A stretch of DNA of 64,000 bases, from NCBI GenBank assembly GCA_017482385.1, contig JAFUNI010000016.1:351100-415099 (forward strand), in the 5' to 3' direction. Made by a program: the position numbers and the translations under genes. The notes below the pieces were generated by a model. That model was not told the DNA's origin, did no database searches, and saw nothing but the letters and a program-made list of their open reading frames with translations. Positions within the stretch are counted from its first letter, which is position 1, and every line of letters begins with the position of its first letter. Shown here piece by piece: positions 15,622 through 25,362 of the stretch. This DNA is from Oscillospiraceae bacterium. GTDB taxonomy: Bacteria; Bacillota; Clostridia; Oscillospirales; Oscillospiraceae.

Positions 15622-18024
15622 ATGAGTGAGATTTTAATATCCGGCAGATTGCCGGTTTTAGCCCTGCGTGGGCTTGCGGTATTCCCCAAGCAGACGGTCC
15701 ATTTCGATGTGGGCCGCAAGAAGTCTGCCTTAGCTTTGGAATATGCTATGAAGCATGATCAGACACTTCTGTTGGTTCCCCAAAAGAATATTTTGGATGA
15801 TGACCCCGGCTTGACCGGTTTGTACCCTATGGGCACTGTCGTCAAGGTCAAGCAGGTACTGAAAGCACAGAACGAAAATGTTCGTGTTTTGGTGGAAGGT
15901 TTGTATCGGGCAAGAATTTTGGAATTAACCCAAAATGAGCCTTATCTTGCCGGTGTGGTGGAATCTGTGCAATCTACTCCGGTAAAGGATGTGCTCCGCG
16001 GCCGCGCTCTTTGCCGTGAGGCTACGATGCTCTATGGGGCATACAGTGATATGGTCGAGCGGCCTGCTCAAACTGTTCATTTGCAGATCCTGGCATCTGA
16101 GGATTGTAGCTTTGTTGCCGATGCTATTGCACAAAATTCCGGCATTGACTATCGCGACAAGGCAAAGCTTCTTTGCCAGCTCAACCCCATCCGCCGTATG
16201 GAGAATACCTTGAAGCTTCTGCAGCAGGAGATCCAAATGCTGCACATTGAGGCAGATATCCAGGAAAAGACCCGGGTCAATATGGATCGGGAACAGCGGG
16301 ACTATTATCTGCGGGAGCAGATGAAGGCGATTCGGGAAGAATTGGGCGAGGGCGATGATGCATCTGAGTTTGCCGAATACGAGAAGAATATTTTGCTGCT
16401 GAATTTACCTCAGGAAAATGAAGAAAAGCTCTTAAAGGACCTCCAACGGCTTAAGAAGCAGCCTTTTGGCTCCGTAGAAGCATCCGTTCTGCGAAATTAC
16501 CTGGATACAGTCTTGGAACTACCCTGGAACAATGCAACAAAGGAACGAATTGACGTAGCCGCAGCTAAAAGAATCCTGGATAAGGACCATTTTGGCCTTG
16601 AAAAGGTGAAGGCACGAATTTTAGAGACCATTGCCGTACGCCAGCTTGCGCCGGAAATGCCTCCGCAGATTCTCTGTCTTGTTGGCCCTCCCGGTGTGGG
16701 TAAAACCTCTGTGGCATACTCCATTGCCAGAAGCTTAAACCGAAAAATGGCACGAATTGCTCTTGGTGGTGTTCACGATGAAGCTGACATTCGTGGCCAC
16801 CGCAAGACCTATGTGGGTGCTATGCCCGGCAGAATTCTTACGGCGCTGGCCCAGGCTGGCAGCTCCAATCCGCTGATACTGTTGGATGAAGTAGATAAAA
16901 TGGGCTCCGATTACCGCGGAGATCCCAGTGCGGCTCTGTTGGAAGTGCTGGATGGCGAACAAAATAAGACCTACCGGGACCACTATCTTGAAATTCCCTT
17001 TGATTTGAGCAATGTGATGTTCATTACCACTGCCAACACTTTGGATACAATTCCCAGACCTTTGCTTGACCGTATGGAGATCATCGAGTTGGGTTCTTAT
17101 ACCGACGAAGAAAAGCTGATGATCGCCAAGAATCACTTGATTCCCAAGCAGCTGCAAAAGCATGGTTTGAAGAAGTCACAACTAAAGGTTTCTGATGATG
17201 CGATCCGCGAAATCATCCGTTGTTACACCAGAGAATCCGGTGTCCGGAGCTTGGAGCGAGCCATTGCAGAAATTTGCCGCAAAGCAGATATGCAGCTTGT
17301 TGGCGACGATAATACCAAGCGGATTACAATTAACGGCAGCAATATTGAGCATTACTTGGGAGTTAGAAAGTATCTGCCTGACCGATTGCCCAGCAATGAC
17401 CAGGTTGGCTTGGTAACAGGACTTGCATGGACATCAGTGGGTGGTGAAACCCTCGAAGTGGAAGTCAATGTGATGGAGGGCTCCGGCAAGCTGGAGCTGA
17501 CCGGTAATTTGGGCGATGTGATGAAGGAATCTGCCCACGCTGCCCTTAGTTATATTCGTGCCAATTATGAGAAACTGGGCATTGAAAAGGATTTCTATAA
17601 GACTAAAGACATCCACGTGCATTTCCCGGAGGGTGCTGTACCAAAGGATGGTCCCTCTGCCGGTATCACGGTTTGCACAGCTATCATTTCTGCGCTGACA
17701 GGCGTAAGTGTCCGTCGTGATGTTGCTATGACTGGCGAGATTTCTCTGCGTGGTCGTGTGCTTCCTATCGGTGGCTTGAAAGAGAAGACTATGGCTGCTT
17801 TGCGCCATGGCATTCGTACGGTCATCATTCCCAAGGATAATGAGCGGGATTTGGCTGAAATCGACCAGACAGTCCGCAGCGCCTTGAATTTTGTGACCGC
17901 CCAGACCATCGAAACGGTTTTGGATACCGCCTTGAACCGGGTTACTGAGATGGTCCCTCCCATTTTGGCGGATTTGCCTGGGGAGGTAAAATCCCAGATC
18001 AGAAAGCCTGTCATTCGCCAGTGA
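15622..18024 (+). CDS. lon: ATP-dependent protease Lon (LonA)
   Basis: The 800-residue protease has the N-terminal LON substrate domain (about 1-200), a helical linker, the AAA+ module with Walker A GPPGVGKTS (about 355) and LLDEVDKMG, and the protease domain with catalytic Ser in KDGPSAGIT (about 677) and Lys in GLKEKTMAA. The ATG at 15622 follows a GGAAAGGAAATGG site; a longer upstream reading would overlap clpX out of frame. The engB start is 10 bases past the stop. Confidence 0.97.
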   Translation: MSEILISGRLPVLALRGLAVFPKQTVHFDVGRKKSALALEYAMKHDQTLLLVPQKNILDDDPGLTGLYPMGTVVKVKQVLKAQNENVRVLVEGLYRARILELTQNEPYLAGVVESVQSTPVKDVLRGRALCREATMLYGAYSDMVERPAQTVHLQILASEDCSFVADAIAQNSGIDYRDKAKLLCQLNPIRRMENTLKLLQQEIQMLHIEADIQEKTRVNMDREQRDYYLREQMKAIREELGEGDDASEFAEYEKNILLLNLPQENEEKLLKDLQRLKKQPFGSVEASVLRNYLDTVLELPWNNATKERIDVAAAKRILDKDHFGLEKVKARILETIAVRQLAPEMPPQILCLVGPPGVGKTSVAYSIARSLNRKMARIALGGVHDEADIRGHRKTYVGAMPGRILTALAQAGSSNPLILLDEVDKMGSDYRGDPSAALLEVLDGEQNKTYRDHYLEIPFDLSNVMFITTANTLDTIPRPLLDRMEIIELGSYTDEEKLMIAKNHLIPKQLQKHGLKKSQLKVSDDAIREIIRCYTRESGVRSLERAIAEICRKADMQLVGDDNTKRITINGSNIEHYLGVRKYLPDRLPSNDQVGLVTGLAWTSVGGETLEVEVNVMEGSGKLELTGNLGDVMKESAHAALSYIRANYEKLGIEKDFYKTKDIHVHFPEGAVPKDGPSAGITVCTAIISALTGVSVRRDVAMTGEISLRGRVLPIGGLKEKTMAALRHGIRTVIIPKDNERDLAEIDQTVRSALNFVTAQTIETVLDTALNRVTEMVPPILADLPGEVKSQIRKPVIRQ

Positions 18025-18033
18025 GGTGCTATT

Positions 18034-18618
18034 ATGAACCTTCATAATGTTGAGTTTTTGATTTCTGCGGCAAATCCTAAGGATTTTCCAAGTAATCACT
18101 TGCCTGAAATTGCCTTTGCCGGTAAATCCAATGTGGGTAAATCCTCGGTAATCAACCGAATCCTGCAACGAAAGAATTTTGCCCGTGTAGGTGAAAAGCC
18201 CGGTAAAACCGTTCATGTGAATTATTTTACCATCGACAAGACCTGCTACTTTGTGGATCTTCCGGGTTATGGTTATGCAAAGGTTTCTCAGAAAGAGAAA
18301 GATCGTTGGGGTAAGCTGATGGAAGACTATTTTGCTGCACAGCGAATCGATCTTGGTATTCTAATTGTAGATTCCCGTCATCCGCCTACGAATAACGATA
18401 TCACGATGGCAAACTGGTTTTTGGATAGCGGTTGCCCGTTTGTGGTTGTGGCAAATAAGCTGGATAAACTTAAAAAGAGCGAGATAGAACCCAATCTGCA
18501 AACAATTCGAAATGATTTGGATTTACCGGAAGAATGCCCCATAATTCCTTTTTCTGCGGAGAAGGGAACCGGTAGGGAAGAACTGCTTAAGATCATTCTT
18601 CATGCAGCAGAGAATTAA
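18034..18618 (+). CDS. engB: Ribosome biogenesis GTP-binding protein EngB (YsxC)
   Basis: The 194-residue GTPase has the G1 loop AGKSNVGKSSV (about 30-40), G2 GKTVHVNYF, G3 DLPGYG and G4 NKLDKL. EngB is needed for 50S assembly. The lon-engB order is conserved in Bacillota. The gene ends at a bidirectional terminator. Confidence 0.96.
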   Translation: MNLHNVEFLISAANPKDFPSNHLPEIAFAGKSNVGKSSVINRILQRKNFARVGEKPGKTVHVNYFTIDKTCYFVDLPGYGYAKVSQKEKDRWGKLMEDYFAAQRIDLGILIVDSRHPPTNNDITMANWFLDSGCPFVVVANKLDKLKKSEIEPNLQTIRNDLDLPEECPIIPFSAEKGTGREELLKIILHAAEN

Positions 18619-18620
18619 TA

Positions 18621-18650
18621 AAAAGGCAGACACTTTTGTGTCTGCCTTTT
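18621..18650. terminator. Bidirectional terminator between engB and the TSCPD gene
   Basis: A 13-bp stem AAAAGGCAGACAC/GTGTCTGCCTTTT with a TTTT loop gives T runs on both strands, so it can end both convergent genes. Confidence 0.9.
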
Positions 18651-18658
18651 ATCATCAT

Positions 18659-18910
18659 TTAGATGTCTTCTTTCGCTTTTTTTAGCGCGGTTGCCAATTG
18701 ATCGGGGCAGGAAGTAGGCTTCATGCCACAACGGATGCCTTCCAGACGGGAAATCACTTCATCAACATCCATACCTTCCACCAATTTGCCGATTCCCTGC
18801 AGGTTGCCGTTGCAACCGCCAAGAAATTCTACATCATATACTTTACCGTCCTCAATACGGAAATAAATTCTTTGAGAACAGGTGCCTTTTGTCTTACATT
18901 CAAACTGCAT
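18659..18910 (-). CDS. TSCPD domain protein
   Basis: The 83-residue protein carries the TSCPD motif itself (PTSCPDQLATAL, about 65-76) and FLGGCNGNLQGI (about 29-40), as in TIGR03905 proteins. The conserved cysteines suggest metal or thiol chemistry, but the role is unknown. AGGAGG precedes the ATG. It lies downstream of the ybaK-like gene, 12 bases away, in the same operon. Confidence 0.85.
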   Translation of the reverse strand: MQFECKTKGTCSQRIYFRIEDGKVYDVEFLGGCNGNLQGIGKLVEGMDVDEVISRLEGIRCGMKPTSCPDQLATALKKAKEDI

Positions 18911-18922
18911 ACTTGATCCTCC

Positions 18923-19396
18923 TTACGCGATAATATCTACTAATTGTGCATTTACAAGCTCTGCCAGTTCTATAGGATTGAGAATCATTTGATGCCCGCG
19001 CTCTCCGGCAGACACCGCAATTTCATCATAAAGTTGGCAGGTTTCTTCAAAGTAAGTAGGGTACTTCTTTTTCATACCCACGGGGGAACAGCCTCCCCGG
19101 ATATAACCGGTCAGCCCAAGCAGATCCTTTACCGGGATCAATGCCATATCTTTATCGCCGGCGGCTTTTGCGGCTTTCTTTAAGTCAAGTTCAGCACAGA
19201 CCGGAATACAAAATATATTGATGCCTGTTCGGCTACCTTTTGCGACAAGGGTTTTATACACTTGCTCAGGCGGAAAACTGATAGCTTCCGCCACATGCAT
19301 ACCATTCAGATCGTCGGGGTCGAAATCGTAGTATTCTTCTCTACAGTTGATTTTTGCCTGCTGCACCAATCGTACTGCATTTGTCTTAGTTGCCAT
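18923..19396 (-). CDS. ybaK: YbaK/EbsC-type aminoacyl-tRNA deacylase
   Basis: The 157-residue protein fits the Cys-tRNA(Pro) deacylase YbaK, which clears mischarged Cys-tRNA(Pro). Visible signatures are VYKTLVAKG (about 42-50, catalytic Lys), GYIRGGCSPVGMKKKYPT (about 97-114) and the C-terminal SAGERGHQMILNP. The ATG at 19396 is used rather than the GTG at 19405; a GGTGAT site lies before it. It has a near-consensus promoter. Confidence 0.88.
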   Translation of the reverse strand: MATKTNAVRLVQQAKINCREEYYDFDPDDLNGMHVAEAISFPPEQVYKTLVAKGSRTGINIFCIPVCAELDLKKAAKAAGDKDMALIPVKDLLGLTGYIRGGCSPVGMKKKYPTYFEETCQLYDEIAVSAGERGHQMILNPIELAELVNAQLVDIIA

Positions 19397-19413
19397 ACTT
19401 ATCACCGGGGGTT

Positions 19414-19442
19414 ATTATACGATAAAACTTCTAAACTTGCAA
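19414..19442 (-). promoter_or_regulatory. Promoter of the ybaK-TSCPD operon
   Basis: On the minus strand TTGCAA (19442-19437) and TATAAT (19419-19414) are spaced by 17 bases. Confidence 0.75.
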
Positions 19443-19495
19443 GGGTGAATTGTTTTCTTTGTTTTCGGTTATCCTACAATTCGGAGGGATGTAAG

Positions 19496-20182
19496 ATGGA
19501 ACAGAAAAACAAGGATACGCAAGGAAACCAGGACGACCTTTTGGAGTTAGGCTCTGATTTGAGTAAGGGCAGTCAAGGCAATATCTATACACTGACTATT
19601 ATAGGCCAAATTGAAGGTCATCAAGTGCTGCCGGAAACCGTTAAAACGACAAAATATGAGCATATTTTACCACTGCTTGCAGGAATTGAAGAAAGTGAAG
19701 AAATTGATGGTCTTTTATTACTGCTGAATACTGTGGGCGGTGATATTGAGGCAGGACTTGCCATTGCTGAGATGATTGCCGGCATGAAAAAACCTACAGT
19801 GAGTCTTGTGTTGGGTGGTGGACACTCCATTGGAATACCGCTTGCAGTGTGTACCAAGAAGTCTTTTATTACCCGCACAGCCAGCATGACAGTGCATCCG
19901 GTAAGAATGACCGGACTTGTTGTTGGCGCACCGCAAACATTCCGGTATTTTCATCGGATCCAGGAACAGATTACCGATTTTGTTACGACCAACTCAGCCA
20001 TATCCAAGGAAAAATTTGAAGGCTACATGATGGCTACAGGGGAGATGGCTACGGATGTTGGCACGATACTTTATGGCAAGGATGCGGTTGCTTCCGGCTT
20101 GATTGATTCACTGGGTGACCTAAATGATGCTTTAACTGAGTTGCATGCAATGATTGATATGCAAAAAACAGAGAAGAAATAA
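19496..20182 (+). CDS. tepA: ClpP-class serine protease, TepA-like
   Basis: The 228-residue protein belongs to the ClpP/SppA crotonase-like serine protease fold. It has LLLLNTVGGDIEAGLAIAEM (about 75-94, oxyanion region), GGGHSIGIPLA with the likely nucleophile Ser (about 111-121), and MTVHPVRMTG with the His. B. subtilis TepA aids protein export and lies near spoIIIE/ftsK, as here. The ATG at 19496 follows GGAGGG; upstream in-frame sequence is non-coding. A TACAAT box at 19475-19480 may be its -10. Confidence 0.85.
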   Translation: MEQKNKDTQGNQDDLLELGSDLSKGSQGNIYTLTIIGQIEGHQVLPETVKTTKYEHILPLLAGIEESEEIDGLLLLLNTVGGDIEAGLAIAEMIAGMKKPTVSLVLGGGHSIGIPLAVCTKKSFITRTASMTVHPVRMTGLVVGAPQTFRYFHRIQEQITDFVTTNSAISKEKFEGYMMATGEMATDVGTILYGKDAVASGLIDSLGDLNDALTELHAMIDMQKTEKK

Positions 20183-20253
20183 TTTAATACTGGAAATTCC
20201 GGATTGAATGTGTTATTATAAGTTGAAAAGTATTGGAAGGAGGCAGATCTATC

Positions 20254-21084
20254 TTGTCAGTAATTGAAAATATTCTGTATGGATTGATATCCGGATTGAC
20301 AGAGTTTCTGCCTGTTTCCGGAAGCGGACACCAAGCGCTGCTGCATCATCTGTTTGGTGTCAATACCAGAGTGTCTTTACAGGACCTTCTGGTACATATT
20401 GGTGTTTTGCTTTCTGCTATTGTTGTTTGTCGCGATAATATTGCCCGGCTTCGCTGGGAACAGAGCATGGCTACAACTGTCAGACGTAACAAATCCCGCC
20501 GAATGGATACCCAAAGTCACTATGAGTTGCGGCTGTTGAGATCTGCCATTGTACCAATGTTGATGGCAATGATTATATTTAAGCTCCTTATTAGGACGGA
20601 GTACAGTCTGTCGTCCAGCATGTGGCTGTTCATCGTCAACGGTGTGATTCTGCTGATTGCTGAGCATATGCGGCAGGGTAACCGCGATGCGAAGACGATG
20701 ACCGGTTTCGACGGTATTCTCGTAGGCGTTGCCACTGCAACAGCTGCACTTCCCGGACTATCCGGGACTGGAATGACCTTGTCCTATACTACTGCAAGAG
20801 GTGCAGATATTCAAAAATCAACAAACTGGGTGATTTTGTTAGTGATTCCCGCAATGGTATTTGCGATTTGCGGTGATATTATTTACACATTTAGTAATGG
20901 TTTTGGTACTGTTTCCTTTTTGATGATCCTTGGGAGTGTTTTGGCAGGTGTCAGTGCATTCTGCGGTGGTTTTGTTGGCATATCCATTTTGCGCCTAATG
21001 GTTACAAATACCAGTGTGTTCCAATTTTCCTATTACTCATTTGGTTTAGCTTTGCTATCCTTTATGCTTTATTTGTTTACTTGA
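20254..21084 (+). CDS. UppP-like membrane protein with altered active site
   Basis: The 276-residue multi-pass protein resembles undecaprenyl-diphosphatase UppP. The first motif, GLTEFLPVSGSGHQ (about 14-27), keeps the Glu and His. The second motif, normally PGxSRSG with a catalytic Arg, reads PGLSGTGMT and has no Arg. About eight membrane segments are visible. Start TTG at 20254 is chosen by GGAAGGAGG 10 bases before it. It lies between tepA and ftsK. It may be an inactive or repurposed paralogue, such as a lipid transport protein. Confidence 0.7.
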   Translation: MSVIENILYGLISGLTEFLPVSGSGHQALLHHLFGVNTRVSLQDLLVHIGVLLSAIVVCRDNIARLRWEQSMATTVRRNKSRRMDTQSHYELRLLRSAIVPMLMAMIIFKLLIRTEYSLSSSMWLFIVNGVILLIAEHMRQGNRDAKTMTGFDGILVGVATATAALPGLSGTGMTLSYTTARGADIQKSTNWVILLVIPAMVFAICGDIIYTFSNGFGTVSFLMILGSVLAGVSAFCGGFVGISILRLMVTNTSVFQFSYYSFGLALLSFMLYLFT

Positions 21085-21097
21085 TAAGGAGGTTCTT

Positions 21098-23692
21098 ATG
21101 GCTGAAAAGAAAAAAAAGACGATTGCGAGCCGTGCCACCAATACTGCTAAGAATTCTTCTAAAAAGAATACAAATACAACCAAAGAGCAGGGGAGTGGCG
21201 AGCAAAAGATTCCTACTCGCTTAATTAGCAGTTCTGTATTTTTGGGCTTGTTTATTTTATTTATTGTCGTTTTCTTTAATTCAAACGGCTTGTTTCCCGG
21301 AATGATTGAAAAACTGGTACACGGCCTTTTTGGCAGAGTGGGCTTTGTGGTCTCCATACCTGCGTTTTTGTATTTGTTTGTTATTCACGCATTCAGTAAG
21401 GGCCGACCTGTCAAAATGCGCTCGATTTGCATCGGTTGCTTTGTAGTTGTATGCGGATGCATTTCCCATTTGTTGCTTGCCAAAAGTCTGTCCACCGATG
21501 TATATATGTCCCTTTCGGAATTGTATTTGGGCGGTATTGACCATACAAGCGGTGGTGTGGTTTGCGGCGGTATCGCGATGCTGATTTACTACTTCTTAAA
21601 CAATCCTTTGAGCTATGTAGTTTTGATTATTGCGGCAGTACTTACGTTGCTTGGCGGAATGCAAATTACCGTTGTAAGCATTATTCGCGCTATCAAAAAC
21701 CGTCCTAAAGCTGAGATTGAGGACGAGATAGAGGAACGCCCGGAGCCTGCTACCATTGTGGTCAATCACATTGCAAACAAGCGCATTGAATATTTGGAGC
21801 AGAAGCGGGAAAGACGCATTCAAAAAGAGGCTGCAGCAGAAAACATAGAGCCAATTAGACCCGCCGGGCCTCGAGATGAGGATGTGGTTGCAGACATGTT
21901 CCGACAGATCGACAGTGACATCGAAACACCTGTATCTGCTGCTGGTGAATACGTTTCTGCTCCCAATGATACGGATATTTTGACGCAAGGCGAACTTGAT
22001 TCTGTGTCAAAAATGCCTCCGCTTATCAAGAAAGAAACAACAGAGAAGGTGACTGTCAAACGTGTAAAGCGGGAGAAGGTTACTCGTGTGGAGGCTGCCG
22101 AATCCGCTGAAGAAGTCACGAAAGAAATCTCTGACGGAGAAAAGACGCAGTCACCGACATATGCCTTTCCGCCCATCGATCTGCTGAAGGTTTCCGGTGC
22201 GAGCGGTGGCGACGGCACTGCAGAAATGCGGGAGAATAGTCGACGTTTGAGCGAGACTTTGGCCAGCTTCAAGATTGAGGCACATATTATCAATGTGACC
22301 CGCGGTCCCAGTGTTACCCGCTATGAGGTCGAACTGGAAAAAGGTGTCCGTTTGAACAAGCTGACATCTGTTGCCGACGATATTGCTTTGAGCCTGGGCG
22401 CTGTTGGCGTGCGTATCGCAGCAATTCCCGGCAAAATTTCAGTGGTGGGTATTGAAGTGCCCAACCGCGCTGTGACGATGGTTTCCTTGCGGGAAGTAAT
22501 TGATTCTCAGGAGTTTGATAAGGCGAAGTCCAAATCCTCTTTTGCTGTAGGTAAGGACATTGGCGGCAACTGTATTGTTGGCAATATAGCCAAGCTGCCC
22601 CATATGCTGATTGCCGGTACTACCGGTTCCGGTAAATCTGTTTGTATGAATTCCATCATCATTTCGTTGCTGTATAAAGCAAGTCCCGATGATGTAAAGC
22701 TGATTATGGTAGACCCCAAGATGGTTGAATTGGGTATCTACAACGGTATTCCCCACCTGCTGATCCCGGTTGTTACCGACCCCAAGAAGGCTGCCGGCTC
22801 TTTGCAATGGGCTGTATCTGAAATGATGCGCCGCTATAAGGCAATGTCCGATGCCGGCGTCCGCGATTTGGAGTCTTATAACAGCATTGTGGAAAGCCAG
22901 GAAACCGAGGCTACCAAGCTACCCCAGGTCGTTGTCATAATCGATGAGCTGGCTGACCTTATGCTGGTTGCAGCCAAAGAGGTAGAAGAATCCATCTGTC
23001 GTATTGCACAGATGGGTCGTGCTGCCGGTATTCATTTGATTATTGCAACCCAGCGTCCTTCTGCAGATGTTATTACCGGTCTTATGAAGGCTAATATTCC
23101 GTCGAGAATTGCATTTGCGGTAGCATCCGCTATGGAATCCCGCATCATTCTGGATACGCAAGGCGCTGAGAAATTGGTCGGCAAGGGCGATATGCTTTAT
23201 TCGCCCATTGGCAGTGGTAAACCCAAGCGTGTCCAGGGTTGCTTTGTCAGCGATCCCGAGGTAGAAGCAGTTGCGACTTATGTAAAAGAAAACTATGTTA
23301 CCAACTATGACCAGCAGATTATGGAAGAAATCGAGCGGAAAGCAGTACAGACTGGCAATAAGGCTTCTGCATCCGACCCGGAACCCAATGCTGATGAATT
23401 AGCCGGTGACGAAATGCTCCCGGCTGCTGTGGATGTGATTTTGGAAACGGGACAGGCTTCTGTGTCTATGTTGCAGCGCCGATTGAAGCTTGGATATGCG
23501 CGTGCAGCCAGAATCGTCGATGAAATGGAAGAGAAAGGTATTGTAGGTCCCTTCCAGGGCAGTAAACCCCGCGATATTCTCATCACCAAAGAGCAATGGG
23601 CATCTATGCAAGGCGGCGCTAATGTGCAGATGGGCTTTGATGATTTAGAGGAAATGACGGATACTGAGGAGTTTGAATCCGAGGAATTTTAA
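21098..23692 (+). CDS. ftsK: DNA translocase FtsK/SpoIIIE
   Basis: The 864-residue protein has an N-terminal group of membrane segments (about 40-190), a charged linker (about 200-360), the motor domain with Walker A GTTGSGKSV (about 507) and Walker B VVIIDELADLM, and a C-terminal gamma winged helix (ILETGQASVSMLQRRLKLGY) that reads chromosome orientation. It pumps DNA at septa, including into the forespore. AAGGAGG precedes the ATG. With the other sporulation genes here, SpoIIIE is as fitting a name as FtsK. Confidence 0.95.
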   Translation: MAEKKKKTIASRATNTAKNSSKKNTNTTKEQGSGEQKIPTRLISSSVFLGLFILFIVVFFNSNGLFPGMIEKLVHGLFGRVGFVVSIPAFLYLFVIHAFSKGRPVKMRSICIGCFVVVCGCISHLLLAKSLSTDVYMSLSELYLGGIDHTSGGVVCGGIAMLIYYFLNNPLSYVVLIIAAVLTLLGGMQITVVSIIRAIKNRPKAEIEDEIEERPEPATIVVNHIANKRIEYLEQKRERRIQKEAAAENIEPIRPAGPRDEDVVADMFRQIDSDIETPVSAAGEYVSAPNDTDILTQGELDSVSKMPPLIKKETTEKVTVKRVKREKVTRVEAAESAEEVTKEISDGEKTQSPTYAFPPIDLLKVSGASGGDGTAEMRENSRRLSETLASFKIEAHIINVTRGPSVTRYEVELEKGVRLNKLTSVADDIALSLGAVGVRIAAIPGKISVVGIEVPNRAVTMVSLREVIDSQEFDKAKSKSSFAVGKDIGGNCIVGNIAKLPHMLIAGTTGSGKSVCMNSIIISLLYKASPDDVKLIMVDPKMVELGIYNGIPHLLIPVVTDPKKAAGSLQWAVSEMMRRYKAMSDAGVRDLESYNSIVESQETEATKLPQVVVIIDELADLMLVAAKEVEESICRIAQMGRAAGIHLIIATQRPSADVITGLMKANIPSRIAFAVASAMESRIILDTQGAEKLVGKGDMLYSPIGSGKPKRVQGCFVSDPEVEAVATYVKENYVTNYDQQIMEEIERKAVQTGNKASASDPEPNADELAGDEMLPAAVDVILETGQASVSMLQRRLKLGYARAARIVDEMEEKGIVGPFQGSKPRDILITKEQWASMQGGANVQMGFDDLEEMTDTEEFESEEF

Positions 23693-23796
23693 TTGTTTAT
23701 TCTGAGCATTTGCTCATTATAAAACCAGCTGAGTATTCAGCATAAAATTTGCATCGCATCCGGATGGCCGGAGCGACAGCAAGGAGGAAATTAAAA

Positions 23797-24462
23797 ATGA
23801 ATAGCAAAACAAAAAAGATCGTAGGAATTGGCTTGTTTACGGCAATTGTATTGGTGCTGCAATTCCTGGGCGGCGGGATCAAGTTTGGAATGTTCTCCAT
23901 TTCCTTGGTTTTGGTTCCCATTGTTGTCGGTGCTGCTGTTTACGGCTGGCAGGCCGGTGGCTGGTTGGGCTTTGTGTTTGGCGTGGCTGTGTTGCTTAGT
24001 GGTGACGCTGCAGCATTCCTTGCCGTGGATGTTTTCGGAACGATCCTTACAGTATTGGTTAAGGGTACTGCTGCGGGACTATGCACCGGCCTTGTTTACA
24101 AGGCAATGCATGGCCTTTTGAACAAGTATTCTAAAAACCGGGTACAGATGATGAAGACGAAATTCGGTCTCGGCGAATGCTGCGAAACAGCAGCCTATGA
24201 TTATATTTCTCGAAACAATAAATACCTTGCCGTACTTATTTCAGCGATTGTTTGTCCTGTTGTAAATACTGGTGTGTTCCTTTTGGGTTGCCAGGTGTTT
24301 TTCTTGGAAACTATCGCAAGTTGGGGCGCTGCTGCGGGCTTTGCTAATGTGGCAGGCTATATGTTCTTAGGTCTTGCAGGTACTAACTTCTTGATTGAAC
24401 TTGGTACGAATCTTTTACTTAGCCCTGTTATCGTAAGACTAATTTCTTTTGCTAAAAAATAA
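23797..24462 (+). CDS. ECF transporter S component
   Basis: The 221-residue protein has about six membrane segments and the S-component look: an N-terminal KIVGIGLFTAIVLVLQFLGG, then repeated Gly-rich helices. S components bind a vitamin or similar ligand and use a shared ECF energy module not in this window. The ATG at 23797 follows AAGGAGG; upstream in-frame codons are discarded. A segment at about 115-145 carries two Cys (GECCETAAYD), an insert between helices. The ligand is unknown. I found no clear riboswitch in the 100 bases upstream. Confidence 0.72.
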   Translation: MNSKTKKIVGIGLFTAIVLVLQFLGGGIKFGMFSISLVLVPIVVGAAVYGWQAGGWLGFVFGVAVLLSGDAAAFLAVDVFGTILTVLVKGTAAGLCTGLVYKAMHGLLNKYSKNRVQMMKTKFGLGECCETAAYDYISRNNKYLAVLISAIVCPVVNTGVFLLGCQVFFLETIASWGAAAGFANVAGYMFLGLAGTNFLIELGTNLLLSPVIVRLISFAKK

Positions 24463-24466
24463 ATAT

Positions 24467-24498
24467 AAAGGCGGCTGACAGTTTTGTCAGCCGCCTTT
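24467..24498. terminator. Bidirectional terminator
   Basis: A 13-bp stem AAAGGCGGCTGAC/GTCAGCCGCCTTT with a 6-base loop lies between the convergent ECF and beta-lactamase-fold genes. Confidence 0.88.
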
Positions 24499-24503
24499 AT
24501 TCT

Positions 24504-25346
24504 TTACAATTTTACCAGTTCGTCATAAACAGCACGGGAGACCTTGCCAAGAATCTGTGTAGTAATATTATTATCCGGAGTAGCCGTCATCATTGTCATC
24601 ACAGCCCGCTCACCATTAGGCAGGAGCATAATAGCTGCATCGTGGAGGACCTTACCAACCAAAGAACCACCCTTGTTGCAAACAATTACCTTTCCTTCAG
24701 GAACAGGGGGGAGGGGCTCTTTAGTGAAGGAATAATGCTCAACGGGTAGAGATTTATCAAACTTACCAACCTGCTGGCCTGCCAAAATCTGCATCATTTG
24801 CCTACTGGCTGCTTCGCTGACCAGCTTTCCTGCCAGCATTTTTTCCATCATGTCTGCCAGATCAGCCGCTGTTGTGTAGTTCCAGTCTTCTTCGCCATTG
24901 GGAAGAATGGGCTTGGGCTTAAAGAGCTTGCCGCCAAGGTGTGTGTTAGTCCAACCATTTTCAGCAAAGAAAGCATTGGCACGATCTCGATCCACAGCAT
25001 CAATAATATGGTTGGTAGCGGAGTTGTCGCTGACGATCATCATCAGCACTGCGTAATCATACAAACACATTTGGTAGTTATCGCTTAGTGACTTGAGCAC
25101 ACCGGAGCCCCAAACCTTGCAATCCTCATGTAGAGGTTCCATTTTATCGGGATCCAAACGACCATCTTCAAAGTCTTTCCAAAGCAGCGCCATCAAAGGG
25201 ATCTTAATGGTGCTTGCTGCGTTAAAAATAGCATTTTCGTTTATGGTCAGTTTCTCACCATGATCGGGCAGGGAAATGTACAAACCATAAGCGCCGTTTA
25301 CTTCCTCGCAGATCTTTCTGATTTTCTCTTCGGGTATGTATCTCAT
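24504..25346 (-). CDS. Class A beta-lactamase-fold serine hydrolase
   Basis: The 280-residue protein has the penicillin-interacting serine hydrolase motifs: SxxK as STIK (about 44-47), SDN (about 104-106) and KGG (about 225-227, in place of KTG). No signal peptide is seen, so it is probably not a secreted resistance enzyme. The ATG at 25346 follows AAAGGAG. It is the last gene of the operon with three CapA-like genes, starting just past the last of them. Such enzymes near CapA genes may cut D-amino-acid or gamma-linked peptides; that is an inference. Confidence 0.78.
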   Translation of the reverse strand: MRYIPEEKIRKICEEVNGAYGLYISLPDHGEKLTINENAIFNAASTIKIPLMALLWKDFEDGRLDPDKMEPLHEDCKVWGSGVLKSLSDNYQMCLYDYAVLMMIVSDNSATNHIIDAVDRDRANAFFAENGWTNTHLGGKLFKPKPILPNGEEDWNYTTAADLADMMEKMLAGKLVSEAASRQMMQILAGQQVGKFDKSLPVEHYSFTKEPLPPVPEGKVIVCNKGGSLVGKVLHDAAIMLLPNGERAVMTMMTATPDNNITTQILGKVSRAVYDELVKL

Positions 25347-25362
25347 AGTTACAGCTCCTTTG

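Noticed and set aside
23693-23796. Possible riboswitch upstream of the ECF S component
   Set aside because: I compared it in mind with THF, TPP and preQ1 types and saw no matching conserved core; a covariance-model search would settle it.
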